Assembly: GCA_963739135.1 (NCBI GenBank)
Contig: CAVTZG010000020.1
Location: 136,580 to 200,579, forward strand
Origin: Palsa-504 sp963739135
Lineage (GTDB): Bacteria; Actinomycetota; Actinomycetes; Streptosporangiales; Streptosporangiaceae
DNA: 64,000 nucleotides
Reading direction: 5' to 3'
Below the pieces are notes generated by a model, which saw nothing but the letters and a program-made list of their open reading frames with translations, was not told the origin of the DNA and made no database searches. Positions 49,639 through 58,841 of this stretch are shown here, piece by piece (position 1 is the first letter of the stretch; each line of letters opens with the position of its first letter). The translations under genes and the position numbers were made by a program.

Positions 49639-52059
49639 ATGCCCGATCTGAGCACTGCGCGTCGGCTGCCGTTGGGCCGCTTCTCGCTCCCCTCCTCACC
49701 CCGGCCCGCGTCCCAGGCCAGGCCCGCCTGGCTGCCGGTCTGGTCCGTGCCCGCGGCGTTCCGCGCGCTGCGCGCGGTGATCGTGATTCCCTCCCTGTTC
49801 GCGCTGACCTACGAGGGCTTCGGCAACCTGCAGATGGCCCTGTTCGCCGCGTTCGGCGGCTTCGCCAACCTGGTCGTGGCCTCGTTCGGTGGCAGCAGGC
49901 GGGACAAGATCATCGCGCACTTCGGGCTGGCCGTGACCGGAAGCATCGGGATTATCATCGGCACGGCGGTCAACGGGATCGACTGGCTGGCCGTCCTGCT
50001 CACGATCCCGGTGACGTTCGGCATCTTCTTCGCGGGCGTGTCCGGGCCCAACGCGGCCTCCGGCGTCATCGCCGCGCTGTTCCCCTACGTGCTGTCGGTG
50101 GCCACGGCCGGGACCGTGAGCCTGATCCCGGATCGGCTGGCGGGCTGGTGGCTGGCCTCGGCCGTGGCCACGGTGGCCGTGCTGGTGCTCTCGCCGCCGT
50201 CGCCGGGAGACCGGCTACGGGCGGCGGCGGCCGGCTCGGCCCGGGCGCTGGCCGCCGGGCTGGACGCGGCCGCGCAGGGCACGGCGACCGCAGCCGACCA
50301 CGAGACCTGCCAGGCGGCCAAGCGGGAGTTGCTGAACGCGTTCGCCACCACGCCGTACCGGCCGACCGGGCTGGCCACCGCGGACCAGGCCATGGCCAGC
50401 GTGGTGCAGTACCTCGAATGGTCCACCGCGCTGTTCGCCGACGCCACCGAAGGGCACCCGAACCTGGATCGGGCCGCCCAGCCCGACCGCGACCTGCTGG
50501 CCGAGACCGCCGTGGTGCTCAGGCAGACCGGCGACCTGCTGGCCGACCACGATGGGACCGCGCCGCCGCCCGATGTCGACGAACTGGAGCGGCGGCGCGC
50601 GGCCAGTGCCGCCTACCACCAGTCTGCGGCCCCGGGCGCTGACTACGACTCGACGCAGGCCGTGGCCCGGTATGCCTTCCACGCCCAGGTGATCTCACTC
50701 GCCGTCCGCGGACTGACCGCGGACGCCCTGATCGCGGCCCGCCGCGCCGACCCGGAGACGATCGCCGCCCGCCGCCGGGGCTGGTACGGGGCGCAGCCCG
50801 AGGGAACCGAGGCCGAACGGCGGGCGGCCGCGGTGACCGGCGCGGTCGGCGTGCTGACCCGGCACGCCAGCATTCGTTCGGTCTGGTTCCTGAACAGCCT
50901 GCGTGCCTCGCTGGCCCTGGCCGCGGCGGTCCTGGTGGCCGACGTGTCCGGGGTCCAGCACGGGTTCTGGGTGGTGCTCGGCACCCTGTCGGTGCTGCGC
51001 ACCAACGCGACGTCCACCGGGTCGACCGCGCTGCGCGCGCTGGGCGGAACCGTGATCGGCTTCGTGGTGGGAGCCCTGCTGCTGCTTGGCATCGGGACCA
51101 GCACGCCCGCGCTGTGGGTGGCGCTGCCGATCGCCATCGCGGTGGCCGCGTACGCGCCGGGAACGCTGCCGTTCGTCATCGGGCAGGCGGCGTTCACCGT
51201 CGTCATCGTGGTGCTGTTCAACCTGCTGGTGCCGGTGGGCTGGAAGGTAGGCCTGCTCCGCATCCAGGACGTGGCCCTCGGCTGCCTGGTAAGCCTGGTG
51301 GTTGGCGTGCTGTTCTGGCCACGCGGCACCGGCTCGGTGGTGGGCGACGACCTGGCCGACGCGTTCCGGATCGGGGCCGCCTACCTGACCGAGTCGGTGG
51401 ACTGGGCTCTGGGCACCCGGCACGACCTGCCGGACGCGGGCCCTGCGGCCGTCACGGCCAGCATCCGGCTGGACGAGGCGCTGCGCGGCTTCCTGGCCGA
51501 GCAGGGGACCAAGAAGGTGTCCAAGTCGGACCTGTGGATGCTGATCATGGCCACCATGCGGCTACGGCTGACCGCGTACTCGCTGGCCGGACTGCAGGGA
51601 CCGATGCACGCTCCGCAGCACCGGCACCCGGAGATGGCCTACGCGAAGAGCGTGCTGACCCAGGCCACCGCGGAGCTAGCGGCGTTCTACGAACGGGTCG
51701 CGGTCCTGGTGGGACGGCCCATGGCCCACGAGGTGGTGCTGCCGGTCAGCGTCCCGGCGTTCACCGGCCTGAACGGGACGATCCCGGCCGCCACGGCGAG
51801 CCCCGAGGAGGTCAGCGCCATGGCCGAGGTAGGTGCTTCTCTCGGGGCTGCCGCACCTGGCGAGGCCAGTGGGGCGGATGGGGCCGACGGGGTGGGCGGG
51901 GCGGACGGGACGGATCTGGTGCGGATCATCACGGCCCCCTATCACCCGCACCTGCTCTGGGTCCATGAGCACCTGGAGCATCTCAGCGAGCACGCCCAGG
52001 CCATCACCGAGCCCGCCGCGCACGTGGCCGAGCAGCGCCGGCTGCCCTGGTGGCGGTAG
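49639..52059 (+). CDS. FUSC-family membrane transporter
   Basis: 806 residues. Two membrane modules of about five to six helices each (about 38-190 and 420-560) are separated by a helical cytosolic region. This is the FUSC layout found in aromatic-acid or fusaric-acid efflux proteins (AaeB-like). The second module includes VQHGFWVVLGTLSVLRTNAT and WPRGTGSVVGDDLADAFR, family-typical around the loop. The C-terminus (about 720-760) is low in complexity (GADGADGVGGADG). Substrate unknown. It diverges from rpsO. Confidence 0.82.
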   Translation: MPDLSTARRLPLGRFSLPSSPRPASQARPAWLPVWSVPAAFRALRAVIVIPSLFALTYEGFGNLQMALFAAFGGFANLVVASFGGSRRDKIIAHFGLAVTGSIGIIIGTAVNGIDWLAVLLTIPVTFGIFFAGVSGPNAASGVIAALFPYVLSVATAGTVSLIPDRLAGWWLASAVATVAVLVLSPPSPGDRLRAAAAGSARALAAGLDAAAQGTATAADHETCQAAKRELLNAFATTPYRPTGLATADQAMASVVQYLEWSTALFADATEGHPNLDRAAQPDRDLLAETAVVLRQTGDLLADHDGTAPPPDVDELERRRAASAAYHQSAAPGADYDSTQAVARYAFHAQVISLAVRGLTADALIAARRADPETIAARRRGWYGAQPEGTEAERRAAAVTGAVGVLTRHASIRSVWFLNSLRASLALAAAVLVADVSGVQHGFWVVLGTLSVLRTNATSTGSTALRALGGTVIGFVVGALLLLGIGTSTPALWVALPIAIAVAAYAPGTLPFVIGQAAFTVVIVVLFNLLVPVGWKVGLLRIQDVALGCLVSLVVGVLFWPRGTGSVVGDDLADAFRIGAAYLTESVDWALGTRHDLPDAGPAAVTASIRLDEALRGFLAEQGTKKVSKSDLWMLIMATMRLRLTAYSLAGLQGPMHAPQHRHPEMAYAKSVLTQATAELAAFYERVAVLVGRPMAHEVVLPVSVPAFTGLNGTIPAATASPEEVSAMAEVGASLGAAAPGEASGADGADGVGGADGTDLVRIITAPYHPHLLWVHEHLEHLSEHAQAITEPAAHVAEQRRLPWWR

Positions 52060-52420
52060 GAGCGGCCGGGTAGCCCCCTGGGTTTACCGGTCCAGGGCGG
52101 TGTCGCGGACCGCAGACAGGGCCAAGGCGGCAAGCCCGCGTCGAGCGCGCTGCGGCCATGCACCGACTGGACGAAGACCGGCACTATGAACACCGCGGCC
52201 CAGGTCACCACGGAAGCCAGTGCTGCGTCTGCGCGGTCTTGGTCACCGCTCCCGCCTCCTCGAACCGCTTGAGGGCGGGGTAGACCACGGTCTGATGCTT
52301 CCAGCAGAAACGGCCTAAGGCCGGGACACGGTCCCGGCCTTACGGTCGCTGGTGGAGCGTATGGGTGCCTCTATCAGCTGTCCCCGCCCATCTGCGTGGC
52401 CGGCGCCCGACCTGGCCCGT
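52060..52420. other. Gene debris between FUSC and DUF4230 genes
   Basis: Pieces on the minus strand: about 52211-52300 reads QTVVYPALKRFEEAGAV (a winged-HTH, PadR-like scrap); 52130-52211 reads TWAAVFIVPVFVQSVHGRSA (an MFS efflux pump transmembrane scrap); and 52085-52127, in another frame, reads LAALALSAVRDTALDR and a stop. None is a complete gene. A hairpin follows at 52316-52342. Confidence 0.45.
52316..52342. terminator. Perfect 12-bp stem hairpin
   Basis: TAAGGCCGGGAC and its exact complement flank an ACG loop. Position and symmetry suit a terminator for the convergent FUSC and DUF4230 transcripts, but there is no T-run. Confidence 0.6.
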
Positions 52421-53080
52421 TCAGCTGGCCTTGGGGGCGTTGAACGTGACCGTGACGTGCTGGAAGCCCAGAGAGGTGAGCATGCCGGTTAGCATCTCCT
52501 GGGTGTTCTTCTCGGCCTCGGGCAGCAGCGGGCTCTGCTTGGCCGCGCTCTGGATCTTCTGCTCGGCCAGGATGTAGACCTGCTGCTGGCTGTTCGGGTT
52601 GCCGGAGAAGAAGTTCCCGATCCGGTTAAACAGGCCCTGCTGCTGGGCGTACACGTAGGACTGCGAGACGTCGAGCACGGCCGGTTCCAGCTGGGCCTTC
52701 GGCAGCGCGACGGTGACCGCGGTGCGGTTGGCGTTGACCGTGATGGCCTGGCTCTTCAGGCCGGAGAAGTCGATGAAGGCGATGTCGGTGCCCTGCCCGA
52801 TGAACAGCGTCTCGCTGCCCTCGATGAACGACGGCAGCAGCGACGTGCGCCTGGTCAGGTCGACGACCACCTCGAATGAGCCGCTGGCCGCCTCGTAGCG
52901 GCTCAGCGAGGTGATCGACTTGAGCAGCACGGGCTGGCTGGTCTCGGTGGTGGTTTCCGCGAACGGGTTCCTGAGCTGGGGCAGCAGGTGGACCGCGGAG
53001 AGCACCACGATCAGTACTCCCGCGGCGGCGATCGCGCCCACCCACCCGGCCAGCGACCCTACCCTCGGCATGCGCGCCAT
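52421..53080 (-). CDS. DUF4230 domain membrane protein
   Basis: 219 residues. One N-terminal membrane helix (about 12-34, WVGAIAAAGVLIVVLSAVHL), then the DUF4230 domain: PVLLKSITSLSRYEAASGSF, LFIGQGTDIAFIDFSGL, TAVTVALPKAQLEPAVLD and the end LGFQHVTVTF. The soluble part is predicted outside. Function unknown in the family. Divergent from the small membrane protein at 53185. Confidence 0.85.
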   Translation of the reverse strand: MARMPRVGSLAGWVGAIAAAGVLIVVLSAVHLLPQLRNPFAETTTETSQPVLLKSITSLSRYEAASGSFEVVVDLTRRTSLLPSFIEGSETLFIGQGTDIAFIDFSGLKSQAITVNANRTAVTVALPKAQLEPAVLDVSQSYVYAQQQGLFNRIGNFFSGNPNSQQQVYILAEQKIQSAAKQSPLLPEAEKNTQEMLTGMLTSLGFQHVTVTFNAPKAS

Positions 53081-53184
53081 GGTCTGTCCTCACGTCATGC
53101 TTGGTGTGCGCATCAGCTACCCGGGCGGGGGCAACTAATTCTCCGCGCGCCGCATATTGCGCGGGGCCAGGGAATACCACGGTC

Positions 53185-53409
53185 ATGTCCAGGTACCTAT
53201 CCGGCCGGCGCCAGGGTTACGGCGGGCGCCGGCGCCGCTGGCCGAGATCCAGGGCAGGCGGCTGCCTGCTGTGGATCGTGCTGCTGATCGTGATCCTGAT
53301 CGTGTTGTCGGTGATGTTCGGCGGGTTCCAGAAGGGAACCAAGGAGAGCGGCCTCGGCCGGGCCCCGGCTGTTTCGGCCGCGAGCGTGTACCGGCCCGCC
53401 GCGGGTTAA
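53185..53409 (+). CDS. Small single-pass membrane protein
   Basis: 74 residues. Basic N-terminus (MSRYLSGRRQGYGGRRRRWP), one strong transmembrane helix (CLLWIVLLIVILIVLSVMFG, about 27-46), then a short polar tail. No family recognised. Its 3' end overlaps the convergent acetyltransferase stop by 4 bp. Confidence 0.6.
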   Translation: MSRYLSGRRQGYGGRRRRWPRSRAGGCLLWIVLLIVILIVLSVMFGGFQKGTKESGLGRAPAVSAASVYRPAAG

Positions 53410-53912
53410 CCCGGGTTCAGGCTGAGCCGGTAGGCCAGCAGCATGACCTGGCCGATGCTCCGGTCCCGGTCGGGCTGGCGCACGTAGCTCCGGCGCTGGT
53501 ACAGGCGCCGCGCGGCGTACATGTCCGGCTCGGTGCACAGGATCACCGCGGCGAAGCCCTCGTCGCGAGCCAGGGATTCACAGGCCGTCATGAGCCGGTC
53601 CGCGATGCCCTTCCCGCGCGCCGCCGCCTCGACGGCCAGGATCCGGATCTCGGCCTCTCCCGGCCGGGCCATGTTCGCGAACCGGCTGCCGGCCCGGGCC
53701 ACCGTGACCGTCCCGACGATCGCTCCGTCGGCCACTGCGACCAGTACTTCCGCCTCCTCGATCCGCAAGGAGGCGTCGAGCAGGATGGGCGAGTAGCGCT
53801 CGTCGGCCCATCCGCCCTGGCGGTAGACCTGTTCAGCCAGGATCCCCACCTGGTCGGCTTCGGCCATATCGGCCTGCCGGATCTGCACGTCGGCGGTCGG
53901 GGCGGGCGGCAT
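53406..53912 (-). CDS. GNAT-family N-acetyltransferase
   Basis: 168 residues from the ATG at 53912. VQIRQADMAEADQVGILAEQ opens the fold. The acetyl-CoA loop is in RILAVEAAARGKGIADRLM (R/Q-x-x-G-x-G variant), followed by FAAVILCTEPDMYAARRLYQ. Acceptor unknown. Divergent from the truncated TIGR03084-type gene. Confidence 0.85.
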   Translation of the reverse strand: MPPAPTADVQIRQADMAEADQVGILAEQVYRQGGWADERYSPILLDASLRIEEAEVLVAVADGAIVGTVTVARAGSRFANMARPGEAEIRILAVEAAARGKGIADRLMTACESLARDEGFAAVILCTEPDMYAARRLYQRRSYVRQPDRDRSIGQVMLLAYRLSLNPG

Positions 53913-53955
53913 GATCCCATTATCGATCTCGAGGGCCCGCGATACTGTGACTGGC

Positions 53956-54087
53956 GTGACGGTCTTCGACGATCTGGCGGCGGAGCAGGACCGGCTCGAG
54001 GGCATCCTGGAGGGGCTGGCCGAAGCACGGTGGCTATCGCCGTCGGGCGCGGCCGGGTGGACGGTGGCCGACGCTATGTACCGTTAA
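53956..54087 (+). pseudogene. TIGR03084-type protein, 5' part left by integration
   Basis: 43 codons from a GTG (VTVFDDLAAEQDRLEGILEG, ending GAAGWTVADAMYR and a stop). The opening and the GWTVAD motif match the start of TIGR03084/maleylpyruvate isomerase-like DinB-fold proteins, in which this motif is followed by a metal-binding xxVAHLA helix. Homology stops at 54073 and the serine integrase gene begins 30 bp later, so the host gene was cut here by insertion. The rest should lie at the far end of the element, outside the window. Confidence 0.7.
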
Positions 54088-54092
54088 CCCCT
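54060..54092. other. Probable attL attachment-site region
   Basis: The crossover core should lie where TIGR03084 homology ends (around 54070-54076), directly upstream of the integrase. The exact core cannot be fixed without the right end or an empty site. Confidence 0.55.
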
Positions 54093-54103
54093 ACACTAGT
54101 CGC

Positions 54104-55543
54104 ATGGCTGACACGGCACAACCTGAAGCGGGAATCCTGGGCCGCGTATCCAAGCTCATTTCGGACGATGCCCGGTCCATCACGGAGCAGAAGGACGCCG
54201 GCCGGGCTGACTGCGTTGTGAACGGTTGGCGGGTGGCCGCCGAGTACGAAGACGCTGTGGGCGCATCCCGGTTCACGGTCAAGCAGCGGGAAGACTGGCC
54301 ACGGCTCCAGGCCGACATTGAATCCGGGCGCCTGGACGTGGTGGTGATGTGGGAGCCGTCGAGGGGTAGTCGGGAACCCGAGGATTGGTTTGGGTTCTTG
54401 CGGCGCTGTCGTGAGCATCGTGTCCTTATCCACGTCACAAGCCACGGCCGTACCTATGACATGACGAATGCCCGCGACTGGCGTTCGCTTGCCGAGGATG
54501 GTGTTGATTCCGCGTACGAGGTTGAGAAACTGTCCGGCCGCGTGAGGCGGGGCCTGGCCGCGAACCGCGTCAACGGGAAGCCGCACGGCCGCATCCTGTA
54601 CGGGTACGAGCGGGCGTACGGCTTCGAGGGTGGCAAGCGGAAGCTGATCGAGCAGCGACCCCACCTGGAACAATCAGCTGTCTGCGCCGAGATCATCCGC
54701 CGCGCTGCCGCAGCTGAACCCGTGTCCGCGATTCAGGCTGACCTGAACCGCCGCAAAGTGCCTTCCGCGCTGGGCGGCCGGTGGAGCCGCCATCAGGTAC
54801 GCTCCGTCGCCATAAACCCGGCCTACATCGGCAAGCTTCGCAACGGCACGGAGCTGGTCGACGCGATCTGGCCCGCCATCGTGGACGAGGTGACGTTCTG
54901 GGCGGCGCACCGGCATCTCACCGCGCCGGAGCGGAAGACCACCAAGCCGGGTAAAGCACGCTGGCTCATGTCCTACATCGCCAGCTGCGGCGTGTGCGAG
55001 GCGGTGCTATACGCGCAGGCACCAACCGGCAGACACCGTAGCCCGTACTACACATGCTCTGGCAGTCACTGCACCGCGCTCAGCGTTGCCGCTATGGACA
55101 GTTTTATTGAGAAGCTGGTCATCGCGCGGTGCTCGAAGACTGACATCTATGACCGGCTGGTGCAAGGCAGTGATCAGGCTGCCGTGGCGGCACGCGGAGA
55201 AGCTGAGGAACTGCAGGCACGGCTGCGCACTCACCGGTCCCTGTCGATACGCGGGGAGATCACGCCAGAATCGTTTGCTGTGATCGAGCAGGAACTGAAG
55301 CCGATGATCGATGCGGCGGAACGGCGCGCTGCGCAGCTGGCGGTGCCACTGCCGCTGCGAGATCTGACCGCGCCCGGCACGGACGTGAAGGCCCGCTGGG
55401 GCGGGATGGAGGTAGCGGCGCAACGCGAGGTCGTGCGGCTCCTGCTGGCTTCGGTAGTCCTGATGCCAGCGGTGCGGGACGGGCAGCGGCTGGCCGCTGA
55501 TGATCGTGTACGCATCGAGTGGAAACGAGAATTCGGTGAGTGA
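54104..55543 (+). CDS. Large serine recombinase (integrase)
   Basis: 479 residues. N-terminal resolvase domain: GRVSK with the nucleophile Ser16, and catalytic arginines in MWEPSRGSREPEDW near 83-96. The recombinase domain (about 160-280) includes GKPHGRILYGYERAYGF and IAINPAYIGKLR-like VAINPAYIGKLRNG. A zinc-ribbon has Cys pairs in SCGVCEAVLY and YYTCSGSHCTAL. A coiled coil follows (about 365-425). It integrates the element by attP x attB recombination, and its place next to the split gene supports this. Excision would need a directionality factor. Confidence 0.94.
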   Translation: MADTAQPEAGILGRVSKLISDDARSITEQKDAGRADCVVNGWRVAAEYEDAVGASRFTVKQREDWPRLQADIESGRLDVVVMWEPSRGSREPEDWFGFLRRCREHRVLIHVTSHGRTYDMTNARDWRSLAEDGVDSAYEVEKLSGRVRRGLAANRVNGKPHGRILYGYERAYGFEGGKRKLIEQRPHLEQSAVCAEIIRRAAAAEPVSAIQADLNRRKVPSALGGRWSRHQVRSVAINPAYIGKLRNGTELVDAIWPAIVDEVTFWAAHRHLTAPERKTTKPGKARWLMSYIASCGVCEAVLYAQAPTGRHRSPYYTCSGSHCTALSVAAMDSFIEKLVIARCSKTDIYDRLVQGSDQAAVAARGEAEELQARLRTHRSLSIRGEITPESFAVIEQELKPMIDAAERRAAQLAVPLPLRDLTAPGTDVKARWGGMEVAAQREVVRLLLASVVLMPAVRDGQRLAADDRVRIEWKREFGE

Positions 55544-55614
55544 CCGACCATTCCCCGGCAGCTGATATTTACTCAGCTGCAGCGAGTTGCGACCCCTGAG
55601 CTATTGGCTAGGGG

Positions 55615-55827
55615 CTATAAGCGATCTTCCGCCAGGTCCAGCGATGACGGACTACTCGGGCAATACCCCGGCCCGTTTCTGGCGCATGCGCCAGCCTCAC
55701 GCGGTACAGCGCTGTTGAAAATAGCAGCCACCCGCCCAAGCTGTTCTGCCGACAACGGCGGCGCGCTCGACACGAGCGCGGCGACCTTATCGTCCAGCGT
55801 CGCATCGTCCGGGCTTGCCACGCTCAC
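55615..55827 (-). CDS. Small element-borne hypothetical protein
   Basis: 70 residues, MSVASPDDATLDDKVAALVS then SAPPLSAEQLGRVAAIFNSA. This short acidic helical type (ALVSSAPPLSxEQ) recurs in actinobacterial phage and integrative elements, without known function. Convergent with the integrase. Confidence 0.6.
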   Translation of the reverse strand: MSVASPDDATLDDKVAALVSSAPPLSAEQLGRVAAIFNSAVPREAGACARNGPGYCPSSPSSLDLAEDRL

Positions 55828-56289
55828 AAGGTAGCGCCATGACTGGCCTTTGTCGATTTTATCAATCTTTATTGATATTGAACGGGGCCGATTTATCTAA
55901 AAACCTTGATATCGCTCCGACTAACCTTCGTCCGCCATTAAAGGCGGACGGGCTACCGCAGGCACGGCGGCATGCGGCGACGGTACAAGCTCGCATCCCG
56001 TTGCGGTAGCCTCATCCCTCGGCGGCGCGGACGATCAGCCCCACATCGGGAGAACTTACGCACACCCGCCATGCCCTGCGTCAGGTGCGGCAGCCCGGGC
56101 GACCGGTACTTCCTGGCAGCCGTAAGTGGGCTCGCTATCAATAATTATAGAAAGAATTCGCCGCCTTTGCGCTAGGGCTCAGAAAGCGCCACAATGACCG
56201 GAGCCCGGCAGATTTTCCAAGGCCGCCGGGCTCCGAACGCGTTTAGGTGGCTTGATGCTATCAGGTAGCAGCCCATTGCAAAAAATCAT
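55828..56289. other. Non-coding region with hairpin and first direct repeat
   Basis: AT-rich around 55850-55925, a clean hairpin at 55929-55950 (CGTCCGCC, ATTAAA loop, GGCGGACG), then the start of the 169-bp direct repeat. No convincing gene. Confidence 0.6.
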
Positions 56290-56304
56290 TATGTGCCGTC
56301 CGCG
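56136..56304 (+). repeat. Direct repeat A of the integrated element
   Basis: About 169 bp resembling 63628-63794 in the same orientation. Shared landmarks: TATCAATA start, CACAATGAC followed by an 11-bp-stem hairpin (56199-56209 with 56225-56235, CGGAGCCCGGC), TTAGGTGGCT, and a final AAAAATCATT-TGTGC block. Copies have small indels, so they are diverged but clearly related. Confidence 0.8.
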
Positions 56305-56685
56305 AGGACGACGCCAGGGAGGAGGCCGCACGCGAGCGGCGGCGCCTGGCGGCCGACGAGTCCATCGCCGGCAAGAGCGCCGACTACGACCCGCCCGCTT
56401 TCTCTGGCTGGCCGCTGGAGTCTTGCTGTCCTGCGGCGCGAGGCCGCCAGTCGACCGGCAGTGTCTCATCGGGTTCCAGCTCCCGCCACCAGCGTGCGGC
56501 CTGCTCGGGATCAGCAGGGACGCCGCTTGCGTCGCTACCGGGTCGCCGAGGCCACCCTGGACGCTGGGCGTGACGGCGAGATGATCCGGCTGCACCCGCG
56601 CGGACTGCGGGCCATCCGCGGCGGCGAGGTCCGCCGGAGCGTCGCCTCGGGACTGCGAGCCGGAACGGAGGTCCGGCGTGGCTGA
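56290..56685 (+). pseudogene. Degenerate gene upstream of the DUF927 gene
   Basis: Two protein-like stretches in different frames: a charged helix (REDDAREEAARERRRLAADE followed by SIAGKSADYDPPAFSGWP) near 56300-56410, and a C-terminus (RLRRYRVAEATLDAGRDGEM then IRLHPRGLRAIRGGEV) ending in TGA at 56685 that overlaps the DUF927 GTG. A frameshifted or rearranged remnant, perhaps of a primase-polymerase or accessory replication gene. Identity not recognised. Confidence 0.4.
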
Positions 56686-58768
56686 CCAGCGGGCGGGAGG
56701 CGGGAGGCGGGAGCCCAAGAAGTCAGCGGCGACGCTGCTGGTCGAGATCGCCTTGGAGCTGTTCGTGTTCGGCTGCGTTGCTGAGCAGCGCGGTGGCACG
56801 AGGAGTATTCCCGGCTACAACCCGGTCGCCGTCTTCGAGTACGCCAGACCGAAAGGCAACCTTGCTGCTGCGCGGCGCCCCCTGGAGGACATCCGCTCCG
56901 ACCTCGCCGCCGTCTACCTGGCAACCTACGGCGCGGCGCCGTCCCGGACCGCGCTCGGGGACGCGATGACGGTCCTGCTCGGCAAGGCGCGCCTGGCGAA
57001 CCCGGACGCGCCCGACGCGGCCGACGAGCTGCTTGGCGCCTACCGCACTGCCACGGTGCCGCGTGACCGGGGGCTCAGCCTCGTGACGGAGCACGAGAAC
57101 TGCCCACTGCCGGATGGGTACGTGATCCCTGAGCCGTTCGTCGTCGCCCCGGACGGCATCCACATCGTCAAGGACGACGGCTCCGGCCGCGCACGGGTCA
57201 CCTGGGCGTGGCTGTTCCCGCTGCGGGTGTACGTGGACCCGGACGGGGACCAGCTCGTGGAACTGGCCTGGCGCGACCGCGACCGGTGGGTCAGTCGGCT
57301 GATCAGACGTGCGATCACCAAGAACGGCCGGAGGCTCGTCAGCGAGGTGGGTGACGCCGGCCTGCCGGTCATCGAGGCGGAGGCCCGGCAGGCGGAACGG
57401 TGGCTCGCCGCGGCTGAGGCCGCCAACCATGAGGTGATCGCCAGGAACCCGGTCGCGCGGCAGCTCGGCTGGCAGGCAGACGGCAGGACGTTCGTCACCG
57501 GCCAGGGCACCCCATGGCGCCTCGAGCCGAGGTACCCGGAGCAGGTCGGCCCGCTCGCGGCGCACCGGCCCGAGGGCACCCTCGCCGCCTGGCAGGCCGC
57601 TGTCAAGGGCGCCGAATCGTACATGGTGGTGTGCGTCGGCCTGTACGCAGGCCTCGCTGCCCCGCTGCTCGGGCCACTCGGCCTGGACTCGTTCGCCATC
57701 GACATTTCCGGCAGGTCGACGCGGGGCAAGACCATCACGGCGAAGGCCGCCATGAGCTGCTGGGCTGACCCTGGCGATAAGGCCGATGCCATGCTGTCGT
57801 GGCAGGTCCGGAGCATCTTCCCCATCGAGAAGCGCCTGAACCTGGTCAACGGCCTGGTCACCGTCATCGACGAGACGCGCCTGGTGAAGGACCCGGCGGT
57901 AGTCGATGCGGTCCTCTACCAGCTCCCCAAGAATCACGGCGCACCACGCGGCGGCGGCTGGCCGAACATGATCCCGTGGCGCACGATCGTGCTCAGCACC
58001 GGGGAGCAGCCGGCCGTCTCGTTCACCACCCATCAGGGGGCGAGCGCCCGCGTGCTGAGCATCCAGCGTGCCCCGTTCGGTACGGCAGGAGCCGAAAGCG
58101 AGGCAGCAGCAAAGGCCCTGGAACGGGGAGTCGAGGCGAACTACGGGACCGCCGGCCCCGCCTTCGTCGCGCACCTGCAAAGGCGGCTGGCCGAGGACGG
58201 CGGCCTGTACAAGCTCCGCACCCGGCACCGGGAGCTAACCGAGCTGCTCCGCGGCGGCACGGATATGACCGGGCGCCGAGCTCCGCTGATCGCGAGCCTG
58301 GCCCTTGCCGCCGAGCTGGCAGCCGAATGGGAAGTCATCCCGTTCAGCGCCCCGGACGTGCCCGCGTGGCACGACCTGTTCGCGTCGACGGACCCGAGGG
58401 ACGACAGGCCGCAGATGGCACTCGATGTCGTCCGCGAGTTCGTCGTGGCCCGCGCGGCCGACCTGTGGTATCCCGGCCGCCGTGATCACCCGCCGCGGCG
58501 CTGGATCGGGCGCCGTTACCGCCTGGAGGGGTATGCCACGACGACGGTAGCCCTCCTGCCGGAGATGTTGCGGGAACAGCTGAAGCGCCGGGGGTACGAG
58601 TTGGACGCCGTGCTGCCCGGGTGGCGCGAGGCAAAGGTGCTCCACGAGGCCGGCAGCGATCGCGCGCCATGGCTGCTCAGCCGCCGCCTAGGCCAGACCA
58701 TGGTCCGCATGCTCATCTTTGCTCCCGGCGTCATCGATATCGAGTCACCGCCAGAAGAACCGCCGTGA
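56678..58768 (+). CDS. DUF927-domain helicase/ATPase, probable replication protein of the element
   Basis: 696 residues from a GTG. The core domain (about 290-560) has a Walker A-like GRSTRGKT at 345-352 and a Walker B-like VIDET (Asp398, Glu399), followed by LSTGEQPAVSFTTHQGASAR. This is DUF927, the ATPase found in replicative helicase/primase proteins of phages, plasmids and integrative elements. The N-terminal about 230 residues have a DxD-like strand region but no TOPRIM was recognised. It likely drives element replication. Directly downstream lies an inverted-repeat array. Confidence 0.82.
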   Translation: MADQRAGGGRREPKKSAATLLVEIALELFVFGCVAEQRGGTRSIPGYNPVAVFEYARPKGNLAAARRPLEDIRSDLAAVYLATYGAAPSRTALGDAMTVLLGKARLANPDAPDAADELLGAYRTATVPRDRGLSLVTEHENCPLPDGYVIPEPFVVAPDGIHIVKDDGSGRARVTWAWLFPLRVYVDPDGDQLVELAWRDRDRWVSRLIRRAITKNGRRLVSEVGDAGLPVIEAEARQAERWLAAAEAANHEVIARNPVARQLGWQADGRTFVTGQGTPWRLEPRYPEQVGPLAAHRPEGTLAAWQAAVKGAESYMVVCVGLYAGLAAPLLGPLGLDSFAIDISGRSTRGKTITAKAAMSCWADPGDKADAMLSWQVRSIFPIEKRLNLVNGLVTVIDETRLVKDPAVVDAVLYQLPKNHGAPRGGGWPNMIPWRTIVLSTGEQPAVSFTTHQGASARVLSIQRAPFGTAGAESEAAAKALERGVEANYGTAGPAFVAHLQRRLAEDGGLYKLRTRHRELTELLRGGTDMTGRRAPLIASLALAAELAAEWEVIPFSAPDVPAWHDLFASTDPRDDRPQMALDVVREFVVARAADLWYPGRRDHPPRRWIGRRYRLEGYATTTVALLPEMLREQLKRRGYELDAVLPGWREAKVLHEAGSDRAPWLLSRRLGQTMVRMLIFAPGVIDIESPPEEPP

Positions 58769-58841
58769 CAGAGCACGGAGCCGGACGACGCGGAGGGTAA
58801 GCCGTGAAGACCCCGCAAGAGCATCTCTCAGCCCCGGCAGG

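Noticed and set aside
54060..54110. Integration into a tRNA gene
   Set aside because: The sequence beside the integrase is protein-coding (TIGR03084-type start), as expected for serine integrases, and shows no tRNA 3' end.
58764..58803. Tiny coupled frame after the DUF927 gene (GTGA overlap)
   Set aside because: It stops after 11 codons.
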